Shown piece after piece: positions 17,901 through 26,588 of a DNA stretch of 64,000 nt (positions are counted from its first letter, which is position 1; every line of letters begins with the position of its first letter). Source of the stretch: Candidatus Soleaferrea massiliensis AP7 (GTDB taxonomy: Bacteria; Bacillota; Clostridia; Oscillospirales; Ruminococcaceae); the NCBI RefSeq assembly GCF_000820765.1, contig NZ_CCYH01000016.1, positions 62,001-126,000 on the forward strand, read 5' to 3'. Position numbers and translations under genes: made by a program. A model generated the notes under the pieces. It worked only from the letters and a program-made list of their open reading frames with translations, did no database searches and was not told where the DNA came from.

Positions 17901-18487
17901 CGCAGATTAATGAGATTGCCGTGTCGCTCAAGGAGCGCGACAACTTCTACCATGAGAATGACAGCGTCACAATCATCGGCGTCATTGAAACCCGCAAGCT
18001 AAAAACCACCAAAAACAACGATATGATGGCCTTCGCGACCCTCGAGGACGTCGCCGGCTCGATGGAGCTGGTCATCTTCCCGCGGGTGCTCGAGCAGTTC
18101 AGCACGGTCATCCAGGTGGGGGCCGCCGTGGCGGTTTCCGGGCGCATCAACCTGCGCGAGGAGGAGGAACCGAAGCTGATCTGTGAAAAGGTGCTGACCA
18201 TCGAGCAGTACAAGCAGATGAAGGACCCGTCCAGCGCACCGGCGGAAGGGGCTAAGACCAAGCGCAAGGGAGTCTATCTGCGGGTGAAGGACAAGGAGGA
18301 CCCGAAGCTGCTGAAAGCGGAAAAGGTGTTCCGGGTGTTTGAAGGCATCACACCGGTCTATGCGCTGTTCACCGATTCGAACAAGTTGGTCATGTTGCCC
18401 AAAAAACTCTGGATTGATGTGAATGATATCATGTTAAATGAATTGCGGGGTATACTTGGTGAAGAAAATATCAAATATATTCTATAA
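14978..18487 (+). CDS. dnaE: DNA polymerase III alpha subunit, DnaE type
   Basis: A replicative DNA polymerase subunit of 1169 residues. The N-terminal PHP domain starts FVHLHVHTEYSLLDGA. The catalytic palm has PDFDIDF with Asp401 and Asp403, then RYGADHVAQIITFGTM. A helix-hairpin-helix region and a C-terminal OB-fold (SVTIIGVIETRKLKTTKNN) follow. ATG 14978 is preferred because GGGGAGGAG lies about 10 nt upstream; an ATG at 14969 is too close to it. The start overlaps whiA by 8 nt. In Firmicutes DnaE works beside PolC, mostly at lagging-strand primers. No T-rich terminator follows before the pfkA promoter. Confidence 0.97.
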   Translation: MPENFVHLHVHTEYSLLDGACRIERLVEKVKAMGQEAVAITDHGVMYGVIDFYRKAKAAGVKPIIGCEVYVSRRTRFDKVHQLDRQPYHLVLLCKNNTGYQNLIKMVSAGFTEGFYAKPRIDRELLEQHHEGLIALSACLAGEIPQRLMDGDYEAAKETALYFENLFGHGNYYIELQDHDIKEQKEILPDLIRLSRETGIPMVATNDAHYIDKKDSRMQHVLICIQTNHTIDEEGGLEFSTEEFYIKSREEMLERFSFVEEALDNTAKVAEMCNVEFEFGVTKLPYFVAPDGRENREYFYDLCRRGLHRHYGENPDREIAERLEYELDVITRMGYVDYFLIVWDFINYAKSHDIPVGPGRGSGAGSLAAYCIGITDIDPLRYNLLFERFLNPERVSMPDFDIDFCYEKRQKVIDYVVDRYGADHVAQIITFGTMAARAAIRDVGRALGMSYQAVDNVAKMIPMELHMTIDRAMKTSSELRSAYEDDTAVHDLIDTARELEGMPRHASTHAAGVVITRDPVDSYVPLAKNDESVVTQFTMTTLEELGLLKMDFLGLRTLTVIDYAQKMVRRHTPDFDLEQMTPDDPAVYEMLSTGAAQGVFQFESAGMRNVLVGLKPEGFEDLIAVISLYRPGPMDSIPKYIENRHHPEKITYKHPLLEPILKVTYGCTVYQEQVMQICRALAGYSYGQADLVRRAMSKKKMDVMQKERHNFIYGKVDEDGNEECCGAIKNGVDEKTASELFDEMISFASYAFNKSHAAAYAMVAYRTAYLKCHYPKEFMAALLTSVLDNTSKVTEYIGECVKLGIKVLPPDINESFEGFTVTDEGIRFGLLAVKNVGRAVIESIIREREENGPFDNFFTLCERMYDKDLNKRTMESFIKCGALDHLGASRRQMLMTFESVLSSIAETRRKNLEGQMNLFDTGSDTAPAAGVYHLPDVEEFSVKEKLAMEKQTTGLYLSGHPMMEYMDLIEKYKTAQINEIAVSLKERDNFYHENDSVTIIGVIETRKLKTTKNNDMMAFATLEDVAGSMELVIFPRVLEQFSTVIQVGAAVAVSGRINLREEEEPKLICEKVLTIEQYKQMKDPSSAPAEGAKTKRKGVYLRVKDKEDPKLLKAEKVFRVFEGITPVYALFTDSNKLVMLPKKLWIDVNDIMLNELRGILGEENIKYIL

Positions 18488-18503
18488 TTTTGCCGGATTA
18501 GAC

Positions 18504-18533
18504 TTGAACTTTCAAGTGCGGATGTATTATAAT
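18504..18533 (+). promoter_or_regulatory. Promoter of pfkA
   Basis: TTGAAC (18504-18509), 18 bp, TATAAT (18528-18533), just after the dnaE stop. The leader is about 130 nt. Confidence 0.65.
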
Positions 18534-18668
18534 GTATTCTAGTTTCGAATTGCTATATATGGAAAGCAAGCTGTGTGAAATTACGCGATTTTGTCCGGAT
18601 GGCCCGGCCATCCTTTTGGTAATAGAGGATTCATGAACTGTATATTTGTGAAAGGAATGGTAAGTATT

Positions 18669-19640
18669 ATGAGTGACAAGGTGAAAACAATCGGCGTCTT
18701 AACCAGCGGAGGGGATGCCCCGGGCATGAACGCGGCTGTGAGAGCGGTTGTGCGCTCAGCAATCTATCATGGCATGAATGTCATCGGCATCAAAAAGGGC
18801 TACAACGGCCTAATTAACGGTGATATGGAGCAGATGAGCCTGCGCAGCGTTTCCGAAATCATCCATAAAGGCGGCACAGTCCTTTATACGGCCCGCTGTG
18901 AAGAATTCCGCTATGATGAAGGCATCGAAAAGGGCAAGCAGAGCTGTCTGGACAACGGCATTGACGGTATCGTGGTCATCGGCGGCGACGGTTCGTTCCG
19001 CGGCGCGAGAGACCTGTCCTTAAAGGGCATTCCGTGCGTCGGCATCCCGGGAACCATCGACAACGACATCTCTTCCACCGAATATACAGTCGGTTACGAT
19101 ACAGCGATGAACACCGCGATCGATATGATCGACAAGCTGCGCGACACCTCCCAATCCCACGACCGCTGCTCGGTGGTCGAGGTCATGGGCCGCCACGCGG
19201 GACACATTGCGCTGAACGCGGGCATCGCCTGCGGCGCAACGGCCATCCTGGTTGAAGAGGTTCCGTACAGCATGGAGGAGGTTGCTCAGCGCATCAACAA
19301 CACGATGAAGACCGGCAAGCATCATTTCATCGTCGTGGTATCCGAGGGCGTCGGCCATGTCGATGAGATTGCGAAGGAAATTGAAGAGCTGACCGGCGTC
19401 GAGTCCCGCGCAACGGTGCTGGGACACGTCCAGAGAGGCGGTTCCCCGACGGTCCGCGACAGAGTGGTCGCCAGCGAAATGGGTTGCTATGCGGTCGGCC
19501 TGCTCGAAAAGGGCATCGGCAACCGTGTTGTCGCCATGCAGAACGGCAGGATCACCGACTTCGATATCCTCGAAGCGTTGAATATGAAGAAGGAATTTGA
19601 CCACAATCTCTATAAGATGGCAATGGAAATCTCCATCTAA
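18669..19640 (+). CDS. pfkA: ATP-dependent 6-phosphofructokinase
   Basis: Phosphorylates fructose-6-phosphate in glycolysis. The 323-residue protein has the ATP site TSGGDAPGMNAAVRA, GGDGSFRGA, the catalytic GTIDNDI, EVMGRHAGHIAL for fructose-6-phosphate binding, and HVQRGGSPTVRDRV. The Gly in GGDGS indicates the ATP-dependent rather than the pyrophosphate type. ATG 18669 is 12 nt after AAAGGA; an alternative ATG 12 nt upstream adds four residues and overlaps that site. dnaE followed by pfkA is common in Clostridia. Confidence 0.95.
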   Translation: MSDKVKTIGVLTSGGDAPGMNAAVRAVVRSAIYHGMNVIGIKKGYNGLINGDMEQMSLRSVSEIIHKGGTVLYTARCEEFRYDEGIEKGKQSCLDNGIDGIVVIGGDGSFRGARDLSLKGIPCVGIPGTIDNDISSTEYTVGYDTAMNTAIDMIDKLRDTSQSHDRCSVVEVMGRHAGHIALNAGIACGATAILVEEVPYSMEEVAQRINNTMKTGKHHFIVVVSEGVGHVDEIAKEIEELTGVESRATVLGHVQRGGSPTVRDRVVASEMGCYAVGLLEKGIGNRVVAMQNGRITDFDILEALNMKKEFDHNLYKMAMEISI

Positions 19641-19685
19641 CCGAAAGAACAGGCGGGTACCCCGCCGTGCGATAAGCTCAGGGAA

Positions 19686-19727
19686 GAAACCTGTCCTACC
19701 GGCGAACAGCGGGACAGGTTTCCTTTC
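19686..19727 (+). terminator. Terminator after pfkA
   Basis: An 11-bp stem GAAACCTGTCC / GGACAGGTTTC (19686-19696 with 19712-19722) followed by CTTTCATT. Confidence 0.75.
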
Positions 19728-20426
19728 ATTCCATCGGGATGGCTTCGGGTATTTAGTTTTATACGTAACAGCGTGCATGGAATTCCAACATCGTGCCATG
19801 CAGGTTATGACAGCACGATAAAGCGGGGATATGCAGAAGATATAGATGCATAGACGCATTGCAGTAGTTAGGAACAATTCCCGCCATGGCGTGGAGAAAT
19901 CTATGAGGCTGGACGAGACAATACTACGGATGTGTGGGTGTTGCCTGCCGCGACAGCACATTGCTTCGGTAGAGCGGCGTGCTGCGCAGTGCCTCTGAAC
20001 CGAGCCATTGCGGGCATCCCCGCCGTCATCTAGAAGCAGAAACTGCCCAATTCCAGAATAGCTGCGTGATTGGGGGATTTTTAAGGGGGCGGCAGACCCC
20101 TTGAACGGCCTTTCTTGGCTACTTCTTTGGCCGGCAAAGAAGTAGCTGCCACCTTGCCGAGGTACCTTGGCAAAACAAAAGAAAACCGCCGCGTGCCGGC
20201 GCAAAAACACCCCGCGCAGAAACCCGCCATGGCCGGAAGCCATTCACAAAAGATAAAAATGAAGATCCGCCGCCACCGGCGGCCAAAACCGCTTTTCTTT
20301 GGTTCCTATCTCAAGCCAAAATAAAGAAGGAACCCCCATCGTCAAGAACCATTATCACAGGAAACAATTAAAAACCAGGGCAAAACAGAACATCCGTTTT
20401 TTGAATATTGTTGGAGGTGCAGCTTA
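19728..20426. other. Gene-free gap between pfkA and glutamine synthetase
   Basis: About 700 nt without a supportable gene. It contains one copy of the dispersed palindromic element (20083-20180), followed by CG-rich sequence with short inverted repeats (CCGCCGCGTGCCGGCG near 20190). A promoter for the glutamine synthetase gene should lie near 20330-20400 but no clear match is seen. Confidence 0.5.
20083..20180 (+). repeat. Dispersed palindromic element, copy 1
   Basis: Order of parts: short inverted repeat AAGGGGG...CCCCTT, core GAACGGCCTTTCTTGG, hairpin CTACTTCTTTG / CAAAGAAGTAG, then ACCTTGCCGAGG...CCTTGGCAAAACA. The same order is found near 27044 (same strand) and 26461-26588 (opposite strand). 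Confidence 0.75.
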
Positions 20427-22556
20427 GTGAGCAAGAACAAAAAGAAAATGCCGTCGGAGATATTCGGGATCAACGTCTTTGACGACCGCGTCATGAGACA
20501 GCGTCTTCCCAAGGAAAAATATAAGGAGCTCAAACAGGTCATCGATTACCGTCTGGATTTGAACCGCGACCTGGCCGAGGTGGTTGCAAACGCCATGAAG
20601 GATTGGGCGATCAGCAAGGGCGCCACCCATTATACCCACTGGTTCCAGCCGCTCAACGGCTTCACCGCCGAAAAGCACGAATCGTTCATCCGCCCGATGC
20701 ACGACGGCGGCGCGATCATGGAGTTCTCCGGCAAGATGCTCATCAAGGGCGAATCGGACGCATCCAGCTTCCCGTCCGGCGGTCTCAGACAGACCTTCGA
20801 GGCGCGCGGCTATACGATGTGGGACCCGACCTCCCCGGCCTTCCTCAAGGAGGATAAATCCGGCGTGACGCTCTGCATCCCGACCGCGTTCTGCTCCTGG
20901 GGCGGAACCGCGCTGGATGAGAAGACGCCGCTGCTGCGTTCGGTCAAGGCCATCAGCAACCAGTCGCTGCGCGTGCTGCGCCAGTTCGGCGAATACACCG
21001 TCAAAAATGTCAAAACCAACGTCGGCGCGGAGCAGGAGTACTTCCTGATCGACGCGGACATCTATAAACACCGCATGGACCTGGTCCTTTCCGGCCGCAC
21101 ACTGTTCGGCGCGAAGCCGCCGAAGGGACAGGAGATGGATGACTATTACTTCGGGCTCATCTCCGAGAAGATTTCCCCGTTCATGTCCGAGCTCGACGAG
21201 GAGCTTTGGAAGATGGGCGTATCGGCCAAAACGAAGCACAACGAGGTCGCGCCCTGCCAGCATGAGCTTGCGCCGATCTTCTCGGTGGAGAACATCGCGG
21301 CCGACCAGAACCAGCTGATCATGGAAACGCTCGATAAGCTCGCGGCCCGCCATGGGCTCAAATGCCTGCTGCACGAGAAGCCGTTCGCCTACATCAACGG
21401 CTCCGGCAAGCACAACAACTGGAACCTTGCAACCGACACCGGGCTCAACCTGATGAACCCGGGCGACAATCCGTACGACAACGCGAAGTTCCTGGTCTTC
21501 CTGTGCGCGGTCATCAAGGCAATCGATGTGCATGCGGGCCTGCTGCGGGTCTCAGCGGCCAGCGCCGGCAACGACCACCGTCTGGGCGCCTGTGAAGCGC
21601 CGCCGGCGATCATCTCGATCTGCCTGGGCGAGGAGCTGACCAACGTCCTGAAAAAAATCTCCGGTGACATCGGTGAAGATGATGTGGTTGTGGACGATAT
21701 GAAGCGTCTGGTCGATTTCGGCGTGCCGAGCCTGCCGATGCTGTATGCCGACGCGTCCGACCGGAACCGCACCTCGCCGTTTGCCTTTACCGGCAATAAA
21801 TTCGAGTTCCGCATGATCGGCTCGTCGATGACGATCTCCTGGGCGAACACCATCCTGAACACGATCGTCGCGTCGGTGCTGGATGAGTTCGCGACCCGGC
21901 TCGAGAACACGACTGATTTCGACAATGAGATCACCTCGATTATCGCGGACACCTACAACAACCACGGCAGGGTCATCTTCAACGGCAACGGCTATTCCGA
22001 CGAATGGGTGGAGGAAGCTGTCAGAAGGGGACTGCCGAACTATAAGGATACCGTCGAATGTGTCAAGGAGCTCATCAGCGACAAGACCATCGAGCTGTTC
22101 GAGAAGTATGAGATCTACACAGCCGAGGAGATGCACGCGCGCTATGAGATCACGCTGGAGGCGTACAACAAGCGCCGCATGATCGAGGCGAAGACGATGG
22201 TCATCATGGCCGAGGAACAGATCTATCCGGCGGTCAACCGCTATGTCATGGAGCTGGCCGATTCGGTCAAGGTGCTGGAAAAGGTGTTCGACTGTACCTG
22301 CGCGCAGAAAAAGAAGCTGAAGGAATATTGTTCGAACATCGACCGGTTCCAGCGTTCCACCGACGCGCTTAAAGAGAGCATCGCGAGAATCGAAGAGATC
22401 CACGATGAATACGAGAAGGCATTCAAAATCAAGGAAGAGATGCTGGTCATTATGGATCAGCTGCGGGAAGCAAGCGACGAGCTTGAGCAGAGTACCGACC
22501 TGAACCAGTGGCCGTTCCCGACATACTGTGAAATTTTGTACGACATCCAGGCATAG
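20427..22556 (+). CDS. glnN: Glutamine synthetase type III
   Basis: Makes glutamine from glutamate and ammonia. At 709 residues it fits the long GSIII family of anaerobes and cyanobacteria, not the usual 440-470-residue GSI. Recognisable motifs are SSFPSGGLRQTFEARGYT, VGAEQEYFLID, AKTKHNEVAPCQHELAPI, ASAGNDHRLGACEAPPAI and the ATP-site stretch TSPFAFTGNKFEFR. The C-terminal 150 residues form the helical GSIII extension. The start is GTG 20427 with TTGGAGGTG about 10 nt before. It stands alone, flanked by long gaps. No GlnR-type operator or nitrogen regulator is seen beside it. Confidence 0.95.
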   Translation: MSKNKKKMPSEIFGINVFDDRVMRQRLPKEKYKELKQVIDYRLDLNRDLAEVVANAMKDWAISKGATHYTHWFQPLNGFTAEKHESFIRPMHDGGAIMEFSGKMLIKGESDASSFPSGGLRQTFEARGYTMWDPTSPAFLKEDKSGVTLCIPTAFCSWGGTALDEKTPLLRSVKAISNQSLRVLRQFGEYTVKNVKTNVGAEQEYFLIDADIYKHRMDLVLSGRTLFGAKPPKGQEMDDYYFGLISEKISPFMSELDEELWKMGVSAKTKHNEVAPCQHELAPIFSVENIAADQNQLIMETLDKLAARHGLKCLLHEKPFAYINGSGKHNNWNLATDTGLNLMNPGDNPYDNAKFLVFLCAVIKAIDVHAGLLRVSAASAGNDHRLGACEAPPAIISICLGEELTNVLKKISGDIGEDDVVVDDMKRLVDFGVPSLPMLYADASDRNRTSPFAFTGNKFEFRMIGSSMTISWANTILNTIVASVLDEFATRLENTTDFDNEITSIIADTYNNHGRVIFNGNGYSDEWVEEAVRRGLPNYKDTVECVKELISDKTIELFEKYEIYTAEEMHARYEITLEAYNKRRMIEAKTMVIMAEEQIYPAVNRYVMELADSVKVLEKVFDCTCAQKKKLKEYCSNIDRFQRSTDALKESIARIEEIHDEYEKAFKIKEEMLVIMDQLREASDELEQSTDLNQWPFPTYCEILYDIQA

Positions 22557-22568
22557 ATCAAATGATGC

Positions 22569-22606
22569 GGCCGCCGCTTTGCATACGCAGAGCGGCGGCC
22601 TGTCCA
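22569..22606 (+). terminator. GC-rich hairpin after glutamine synthetase
   Basis: A 10-bp stem GGCCGCCGCT / AGCGGCGGCC. Only a short T-poor tail follows (TGTCCATTTC), so termination may be partial. Confidence 0.5.
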
Positions 22607-22752
22607 TTTCTATCAACTGCGTCATAAGTGCTCCCCGGCTCAGCAGGCCGGTATCTCAGGATGGATGTATCCCCGGACCTGTCCGGCCATGAAATCAAAG
22701 GCGGGATGTAACCGCCAAGGTTCCGGCAATGAGCGCGTGAAGGGGCAGAAGA

Positions 22753-22905
22753 ATGCACAGATACGGTTTGGATAGAGAATGTACAGATATTGTTTTAATA
22801 GGAGATCCATCAGTAAGATTCGGATATGGGAGGTACGGATGGGATCCGAGCGGATGCGCAGATGGCGTTCGGATAGAAGGATACAGGCGTATTGTACCGG
22901 AAACA
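22753..22905. repeat. Degenerate tandem repeat of about 26 nt
   Basis: About 5 imperfect units resembling AATGTACAGATACGGTTCGG followed by ATAGGA, clearest at 22753-22804 and decaying to the right. It lies in the 489-nt gap between the glutamine synthetase and spoVB-like genes. Short frames across it lack ribosome binding sites. Confidence 0.4.
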
Positions 22906-23045
22906 ATACCCGGCAGGTTTCCGGCAATAGGGAAACGCAGGGAATCCCGCAGACACGACATCCATTTGGGACACGTCTGCATGTTTCAAGAGTTTTCGTC
23001 ATATAATGGGGACATGAATCCATGAAAGATGGGGAAGTGTTGTGA

Positions 23046-24788
23046 TTGTCTAAACGAACGGGGCAGAGCTTTCTGCATGGCGCGCTGATTCTGGTGGCGG
23101 CTACGATTGTCGTCAAGCTGATCGGGGCGCTGTTCAAGATACCATTGACCAATCTGATCGGCGGCACCGGAATGGGCTATTTCATGACGGCGTACACCTT
23201 ATTCAATCCAATCTACGCGCTGTCGATCGCCGGGCTTCCGGTCGCGGTGTCCAAGCTGGTCGCCGAACATGCGGCCCGCCGGCAGTACCGGGATGTGCGC
23301 AGGATCATGAAGCTGTCCTGCACGCTGTTTTTCATTCTGGGCCTTGGCGGCTTCCTGCTTCTGTTTTTCGGCGCGCCGCTCTTTGCGAAGCTGGTCGGCA
23401 ACCAAGACGCGCTTCTGAGCATCCTGATGATCTCGCCGGCGGTTTTCTTCGGCTGCATGATGTCCTCCTACCGCGGCTACTATGAAGGGCTGCGCAACAT
23501 GTACCCGACGGCGGTGTCGCAGATTGTCGAGGCGGTGGCGAAGCTCGGCTTCGGCATCTTCGGCGCGGCCTACCTGATGCAGCTCGGCATGCAGCAGTAT
23601 GAGACCACCGGACTGGTGTTCGGCACCCTGGTAAACAGCCTGGACGACGCAAAGGCGCATATCCTGCCGTTTGCGGCGGCAGGCGCCATAGCGGGTGTCG
23701 CGCTCAGCACCATGATGGGCGCACTGTTCCTGATTCTGCGCCACAGGCTGAAGGGGGACGGCATCACAAAGGAACAGATGGCGGCGTCCCCGCCTGCCCA
23801 GCGCCGCCGCGTGCTGATGCGCAGTATCGTGAAGATCGCGCTGCCGGCCTGTCTGGGCGCCGTTGTGATCAACATCACTTCGCTGATCGATGTCGTCACG
23901 ATTATGAACCGTCTGCAAAGCGCCATCCAGGAGGCACCGGATGTGATTTTGTCGATGTACCGCGCGTTTCTGCCCGAAGGCATGAACCTGTCAGAGATTC
24001 CGAACTACCTGTACGGTTCCTATAACGGAACGGCGGTCACGATCTTCAACCTGGTGCCGGCCATCACGGTTTCATTCGGCATCAGCGCGCTGCCGGCCGT
24101 CGCGTCGGCCTGGGGGCTGCGCAATAAAAAGCAGATCCAGCACAGCATCCAGTCGGTGCTGCGCATCACGACGCTGATCGCCATCCCGGCCGGCGTCGGG
24201 CTGTCGGTGCTCGCGCAGCCGATTCTGGAGCTGCTTTATTCCGCGAGGCCGGATGAATGCATGATCGCGGCCCCGCTGCTGCAGATGATGGGCATCGGCG
24301 CCATCTTTGTCGCGATCACCACGCCGGTCAACAGCATCCTGCAGGCGGTGGGACGCGCGGGCATCCCGGTAAAGCTGATGATTCTGGGCGCGTCACTCAA
24401 GCTGGCGACCAATCTGGTGCTGATCTCCATCCCATCCGTCAACATCAAGGGCGCGCCGATCGGCACCATCCTGTGCTATGTGCTGATCGTCCTGCTGAGC
24501 CTGTGGATTCTCAAGCGATCCACAAACGTTTCGCTGAACGTCTCCGGCGTGTTTCTGAAGCCGGGATTTGCGGCGGCCATAATGGGTGTGACAGCGTTTG
24601 TCTCGCATGATATTCTGGCGAGAATCATCGATGGGAAGCTTGCAACCCTGTGCGCGATTGCGTTATCTGGAATAATCTATATTTTCGTCTTGTTCCTGAT
24701 CCGGGGAATCGTGAAAGATGACGTTATAATGTTACCAAAAGGCGAAAAAATTGCAAAAGCACTTGAAAAATATAAACTGATAGGGTAA
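23046..24788 (+). CDS. spoVB: SpoVB/MurJ-type polysaccharide flippase
   Basis: A 580-residue multi-pass membrane protein of the MOP exporter superfamily, related to stage V sporulation protein B. It begins GALILVAATIVVKLIGALFKIPLTNLIGG, the first helix typical of this family, and has about 14 hydrophobic segments. SpoVB-type proteins move lipid-linked wall precursors, in spore cortex synthesis for the namesake. The start is TTG 23046 with GGGGAAG upstream; the preceding in-frame codon is a stop. mazG, hup and rqcP follow, as in the Bacillus spoVB-yabN-yabO order, which supports the assignment. Several paralogues exist in clostridia, so a general flippase role is also possible. Confidence 0.85.
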   Translation: MSKRTGQSFLHGALILVAATIVVKLIGALFKIPLTNLIGGTGMGYFMTAYTLFNPIYALSIAGLPVAVSKLVAEHAARRQYRDVRRIMKLSCTLFFILGLGGFLLLFFGAPLFAKLVGNQDALLSILMISPAVFFGCMMSSYRGYYEGLRNMYPTAVSQIVEAVAKLGFGIFGAAYLMQLGMQQYETTGLVFGTLVNSLDDAKAHILPFAAAGAIAGVALSTMMGALFLILRHRLKGDGITKEQMAASPPAQRRRVLMRSIVKIALPACLGAVVINITSLIDVVTIMNRLQSAIQEAPDVILSMYRAFLPEGMNLSEIPNYLYGSYNGTAVTIFNLVPAITVSFGISALPAVASAWGLRNKKQIQHSIQSVLRITTLIAIPAGVGLSVLAQPILELLYSARPDECMIAAPLLQMMGIGAIFVAITTPVNSILQAVGRAGIPVKLMILGASLKLATNLVLISIPSVNIKGAPIGTILCYVLIVLLSLWILKRSTNVSLNVSGVFLKPGFAAAIMGVTAFVSHDILARIIDGKLATLCAIALSGIIYIFVLFLIRGIVKDDVIMLPKGEKIAKALEKYKLIG

Positions 24789-24909
24789 TATAAGTAGTGT
24801 TGCCGCTTGCGGGCCGAAAGCCCCATATATGGGGAAAAACTGCGGGCGGTTGGGATAATGAGGCCCCATTCCGGGAAGATTACTTTTTAAGGACTGTTGG
24901 TGAGGACGT

Positions 24910-25722
24910 ATGGCAGAAAACTTTACTTTTAAGGAACGGTACGGCATCGATGATCTCAGGACCATCATGGCGCTGCTGCGCAGCCCGGGAGGCTGTCCGT
25001 GGGACAAAAAGCAGGACCACCATACCATCCGCAACAATTTTCTGGAGGAAACCTACGAGGTTCTGGAAGCGATCGACCAAAACGACGCCGAACATCTCAA
25101 AGAAGAGCTTGGCGACGTGCTTTTACAGGTGGTCTTTCATGCACAGATGGAACAGGAGATCGGTTCCTTCAATTTTGACGATGTCTGTGACGGCATCTGC
25201 CAGAAGCTGATTCTGCGCCATCCGCACATCTTTGCGGATGTGAAGGCGGATGACAGCGAGACGGTGCTCAAAAACTGGGATGCGATCAAGAAGGTCGAGA
25301 AGGGCCAGGAATCCGCAACCGATACGCTGCTGAGCGTGCCGAAGGTGTTCCCGTCGCTGATGCGCAGTGAAAAGGTGCAGAAGCGTGCCGCAAGAACCGG
25401 GTTTGACTATCCGGGTGTCGGCGATGCGCTGTGCGATCTCAAGAGCGAGGTACGGGAACTGGAACAGGCCATTGAAACGGGAGACCGGGAGAACCAGAAA
25501 GAGGAGCTTGGCGACCTGTTGTTTGCCTGTGTCAACGTCAGCCGGTTTTTAAAGACCGACGCGGAGGAAGCGCTTGGATGCTCGTGTGATAAATTCATCA
25601 GGCGGTTTGCCGCGGTGGAGCGTTTGGCAGAAGAACAGGGCATCGATATGGAGCAGGCTTCGCTCGACAAGCTGAATGCATTGTGGGCGCAGGCCAAAAA
25701 GGAACTGAAAACGGAAAGATAA
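24910..25722 (+). CDS. mazG: Nucleoside triphosphate pyrophosphohydrolase MazG
   Basis: Hydrolyses NTPs and dNTPs to monophosphates, clearing damaged nucleotides. The 270-residue protein has two MazG domains. The first has LLRSPGGCPWDKKQDHHTIRN, EETYEVLEAI and EELGDVLLQVVFHA with the metal-binding EExxE/ExxD residues; the second has EVRELEQAIETG and KEELGDLLFACVNVSRF. In Bacillus this gene (yabN) follows spoVB, as here, though the Bacillus protein carries an extra methylase domain that is absent here. ATG 24910 follows GAGGA closely. Confidence 0.93.
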   Translation: MAENFTFKERYGIDDLRTIMALLRSPGGCPWDKKQDHHTIRNNFLEETYEVLEAIDQNDAEHLKEELGDVLLQVVFHAQMEQEIGSFNFDDVCDGICQKLILRHPHIFADVKADDSETVLKNWDAIKKVEKGQESATDTLLSVPKVFPSLMRSEKVQKRAARTGFDYPGVGDALCDLKSEVRELEQAIETGDRENQKEELGDLLFACVNVSRFLKTDAEEALGCSCDKFIRRFAAVERLAEEQGIDMEQASLDKLNALWAQAKKELKTER

Positions 25723-25783
25723 AGATGTGAATTCACAGGGTCCCAAATCCTGTTGAATATATAAAAAATGGAGGCGTTTTAAA

Positions 25784-26059
25784 ATGACAAAGGTAGATTT
25801 AGTCAATAAAATAGCGGAAAAACTGGACTATTCCAAAAAGGATTCTGAAAAGGCGCTGAATGCGGTCCTCGAATCCATCACCGATTCCCTGGCAGCCGGC
25901 GAAAAGGTCGCGCTGGTTGGATTCGGAACCTTCGAAGTAAAAGAACGTGCAGAGAGAACCTGCAAGAATCCGAGAACCCAGGAAGAAATGATCGTTCCGG
26001 CATGCAAGGTACCGGGCTTCAAAGCAGGCAAGGGACTCAAAGACGCAGTTGCGAAATAA
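25784..26059 (+). CDS. hup: HU-family DNA-binding protein
   Basis: A 91-residue histone-like protein that bends and compacts DNA as a dimer. It starts MTKVDLVNKIAEKLDYSKKD, then has GEKVALVGFGTFEVKERAERT, the flexible DNA-binding arm CKNPRTQEEMIVPA and the end GFKAGKGLKDAV. The usual arm motif is RNPQT; KNPRTQE keeps the key Pro that intercalates DNA. TGGAGG precedes the ATG. It lies between mazG and rqcP, a common clostridial insertion into the yab cluster. Confidence 0.95.
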   Translation: MTKVDLVNKIAEKLDYSKKDSEKALNAVLESITDSLAAGEKVALVGFGTFEVKERAERTCKNPRTQEEMIVPACKVPGFKAGKGLKDAVAK

Positions 26060-26074
26060 GATATTTCCTGATAG

Positions 26075-26112
26075 AACCGGATGTCTGCTAAAAGACGCCG
26101 GTTTTATTTTTT
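26075..26112 (+). terminator. Terminator after hup
   Basis: An imperfect hairpin AACCGGATGTCT / AGACGCCGGTT followed by TTATTTTTT. It lies in the 79-nt gap before rqcP, so rqcP expression may depend on readthrough. Confidence 0.65.
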
Positions 26113-26138
26113 GACCGGCTTGGAAAGGAAGGAATCCC

Positions 26139-26384
26139 ATGCGATTGGACAAATATCTGAAGGTGACCAGACTCATCAAGCGCCGGACCGTCGCAAACGA
26201 AGCCTGCGATGCGGGCAGGATCGCGGTAAACGGAAAGGCCGCCCGCGCCTCCTATGACGTCAAGGAGGGGGATATCATTGAAATCAACCTCGGGTCAAGG
26301 CCCATCAAGGTCAAGGTGCTGAAGGTCAGCGAATATGCGAATAAAGAGACAGCCTCCACGCATTATGAAGTCGTGGAGGGCTGA
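26139..26384 (+). CDS. rqcP: S4-domain protein RqcP (YabO)
   Basis: An 81-residue S4 RNA-binding protein. It begins MRLDKYLKVTRLIKRRTVANEAC, has GRIAVNGKAARASYDVKEGD and ends with a short sheet. In Bacillus RqcP works with RqcH to add poly-alanine tails to peptides stalled on 50S subunits. It sits in the conserved yab neighbourhood. The genes that usually come next (yabP, yabQ, divIC, yabR) are not here but 9-11 kb further on in opposite orientation. GGAAGGAA precedes the ATG. Confidence 0.9.
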   Translation: MRLDKYLKVTRLIKRRTVANEACDAGRIAVNGKAARASYDVKEGDIIEINLGSRPIKVKVLKVSEYANKETASTHYEVVEG

Positions 26385-26391
26385 GGATGAG

Positions 26392-26429
26392 AATCCCGCT
26401 GCAAGCGTCGGGTTTGCAGCGGGATTTTT
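26392..26429 (+). terminator. Terminator after rqcP
   Basis: A 12-bp stem AATCCCGCTGCA / TGCAGCGGGATT followed by TTTGTG. Confidence 0.8.
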
Positions 26430-26460
26430 GTGTTTTGATTGCTGCAGCGCAGCGGTCTTC

Positions 26461-26588
26461 TTTTGTTTACCAAGTACCACTTGGCAGGGTGGAAGTTCTT
26501 CTTTGCGCGGCCAAAGAAGAACCAAGAAAGGCCGCCAAAGGGGGAATGCCGCTTCGGTACAGTCAGTATGGACGTCATTCCCCCTTTG
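26461..26588 (-). repeat. Dispersed palindromic element, copy 2 (inverted)
   Basis: Same parts as the copy at 20083 read on the minus strand: inverted repeat CCAAAGGGGGAATG / CATTCCCCCTTTGG (26535-26548 with 26575-26588), GGCGGCCTTTCTTGG core, a hairpin with CTTCTTTG / CAAAGAAG arms, then CCTGCCAAGTGG...CTTGGTAAACA. It lies directly beyond the rqcP terminator, at one breakpoint of the proposed inversion. Confidence 0.75.

Noticed and set aside
16619-17953. 444-codon minus-strand frame opposite dnaE
   Set aside because: Antisense shadow of a polymerase domain with intact motifs on the other strand.
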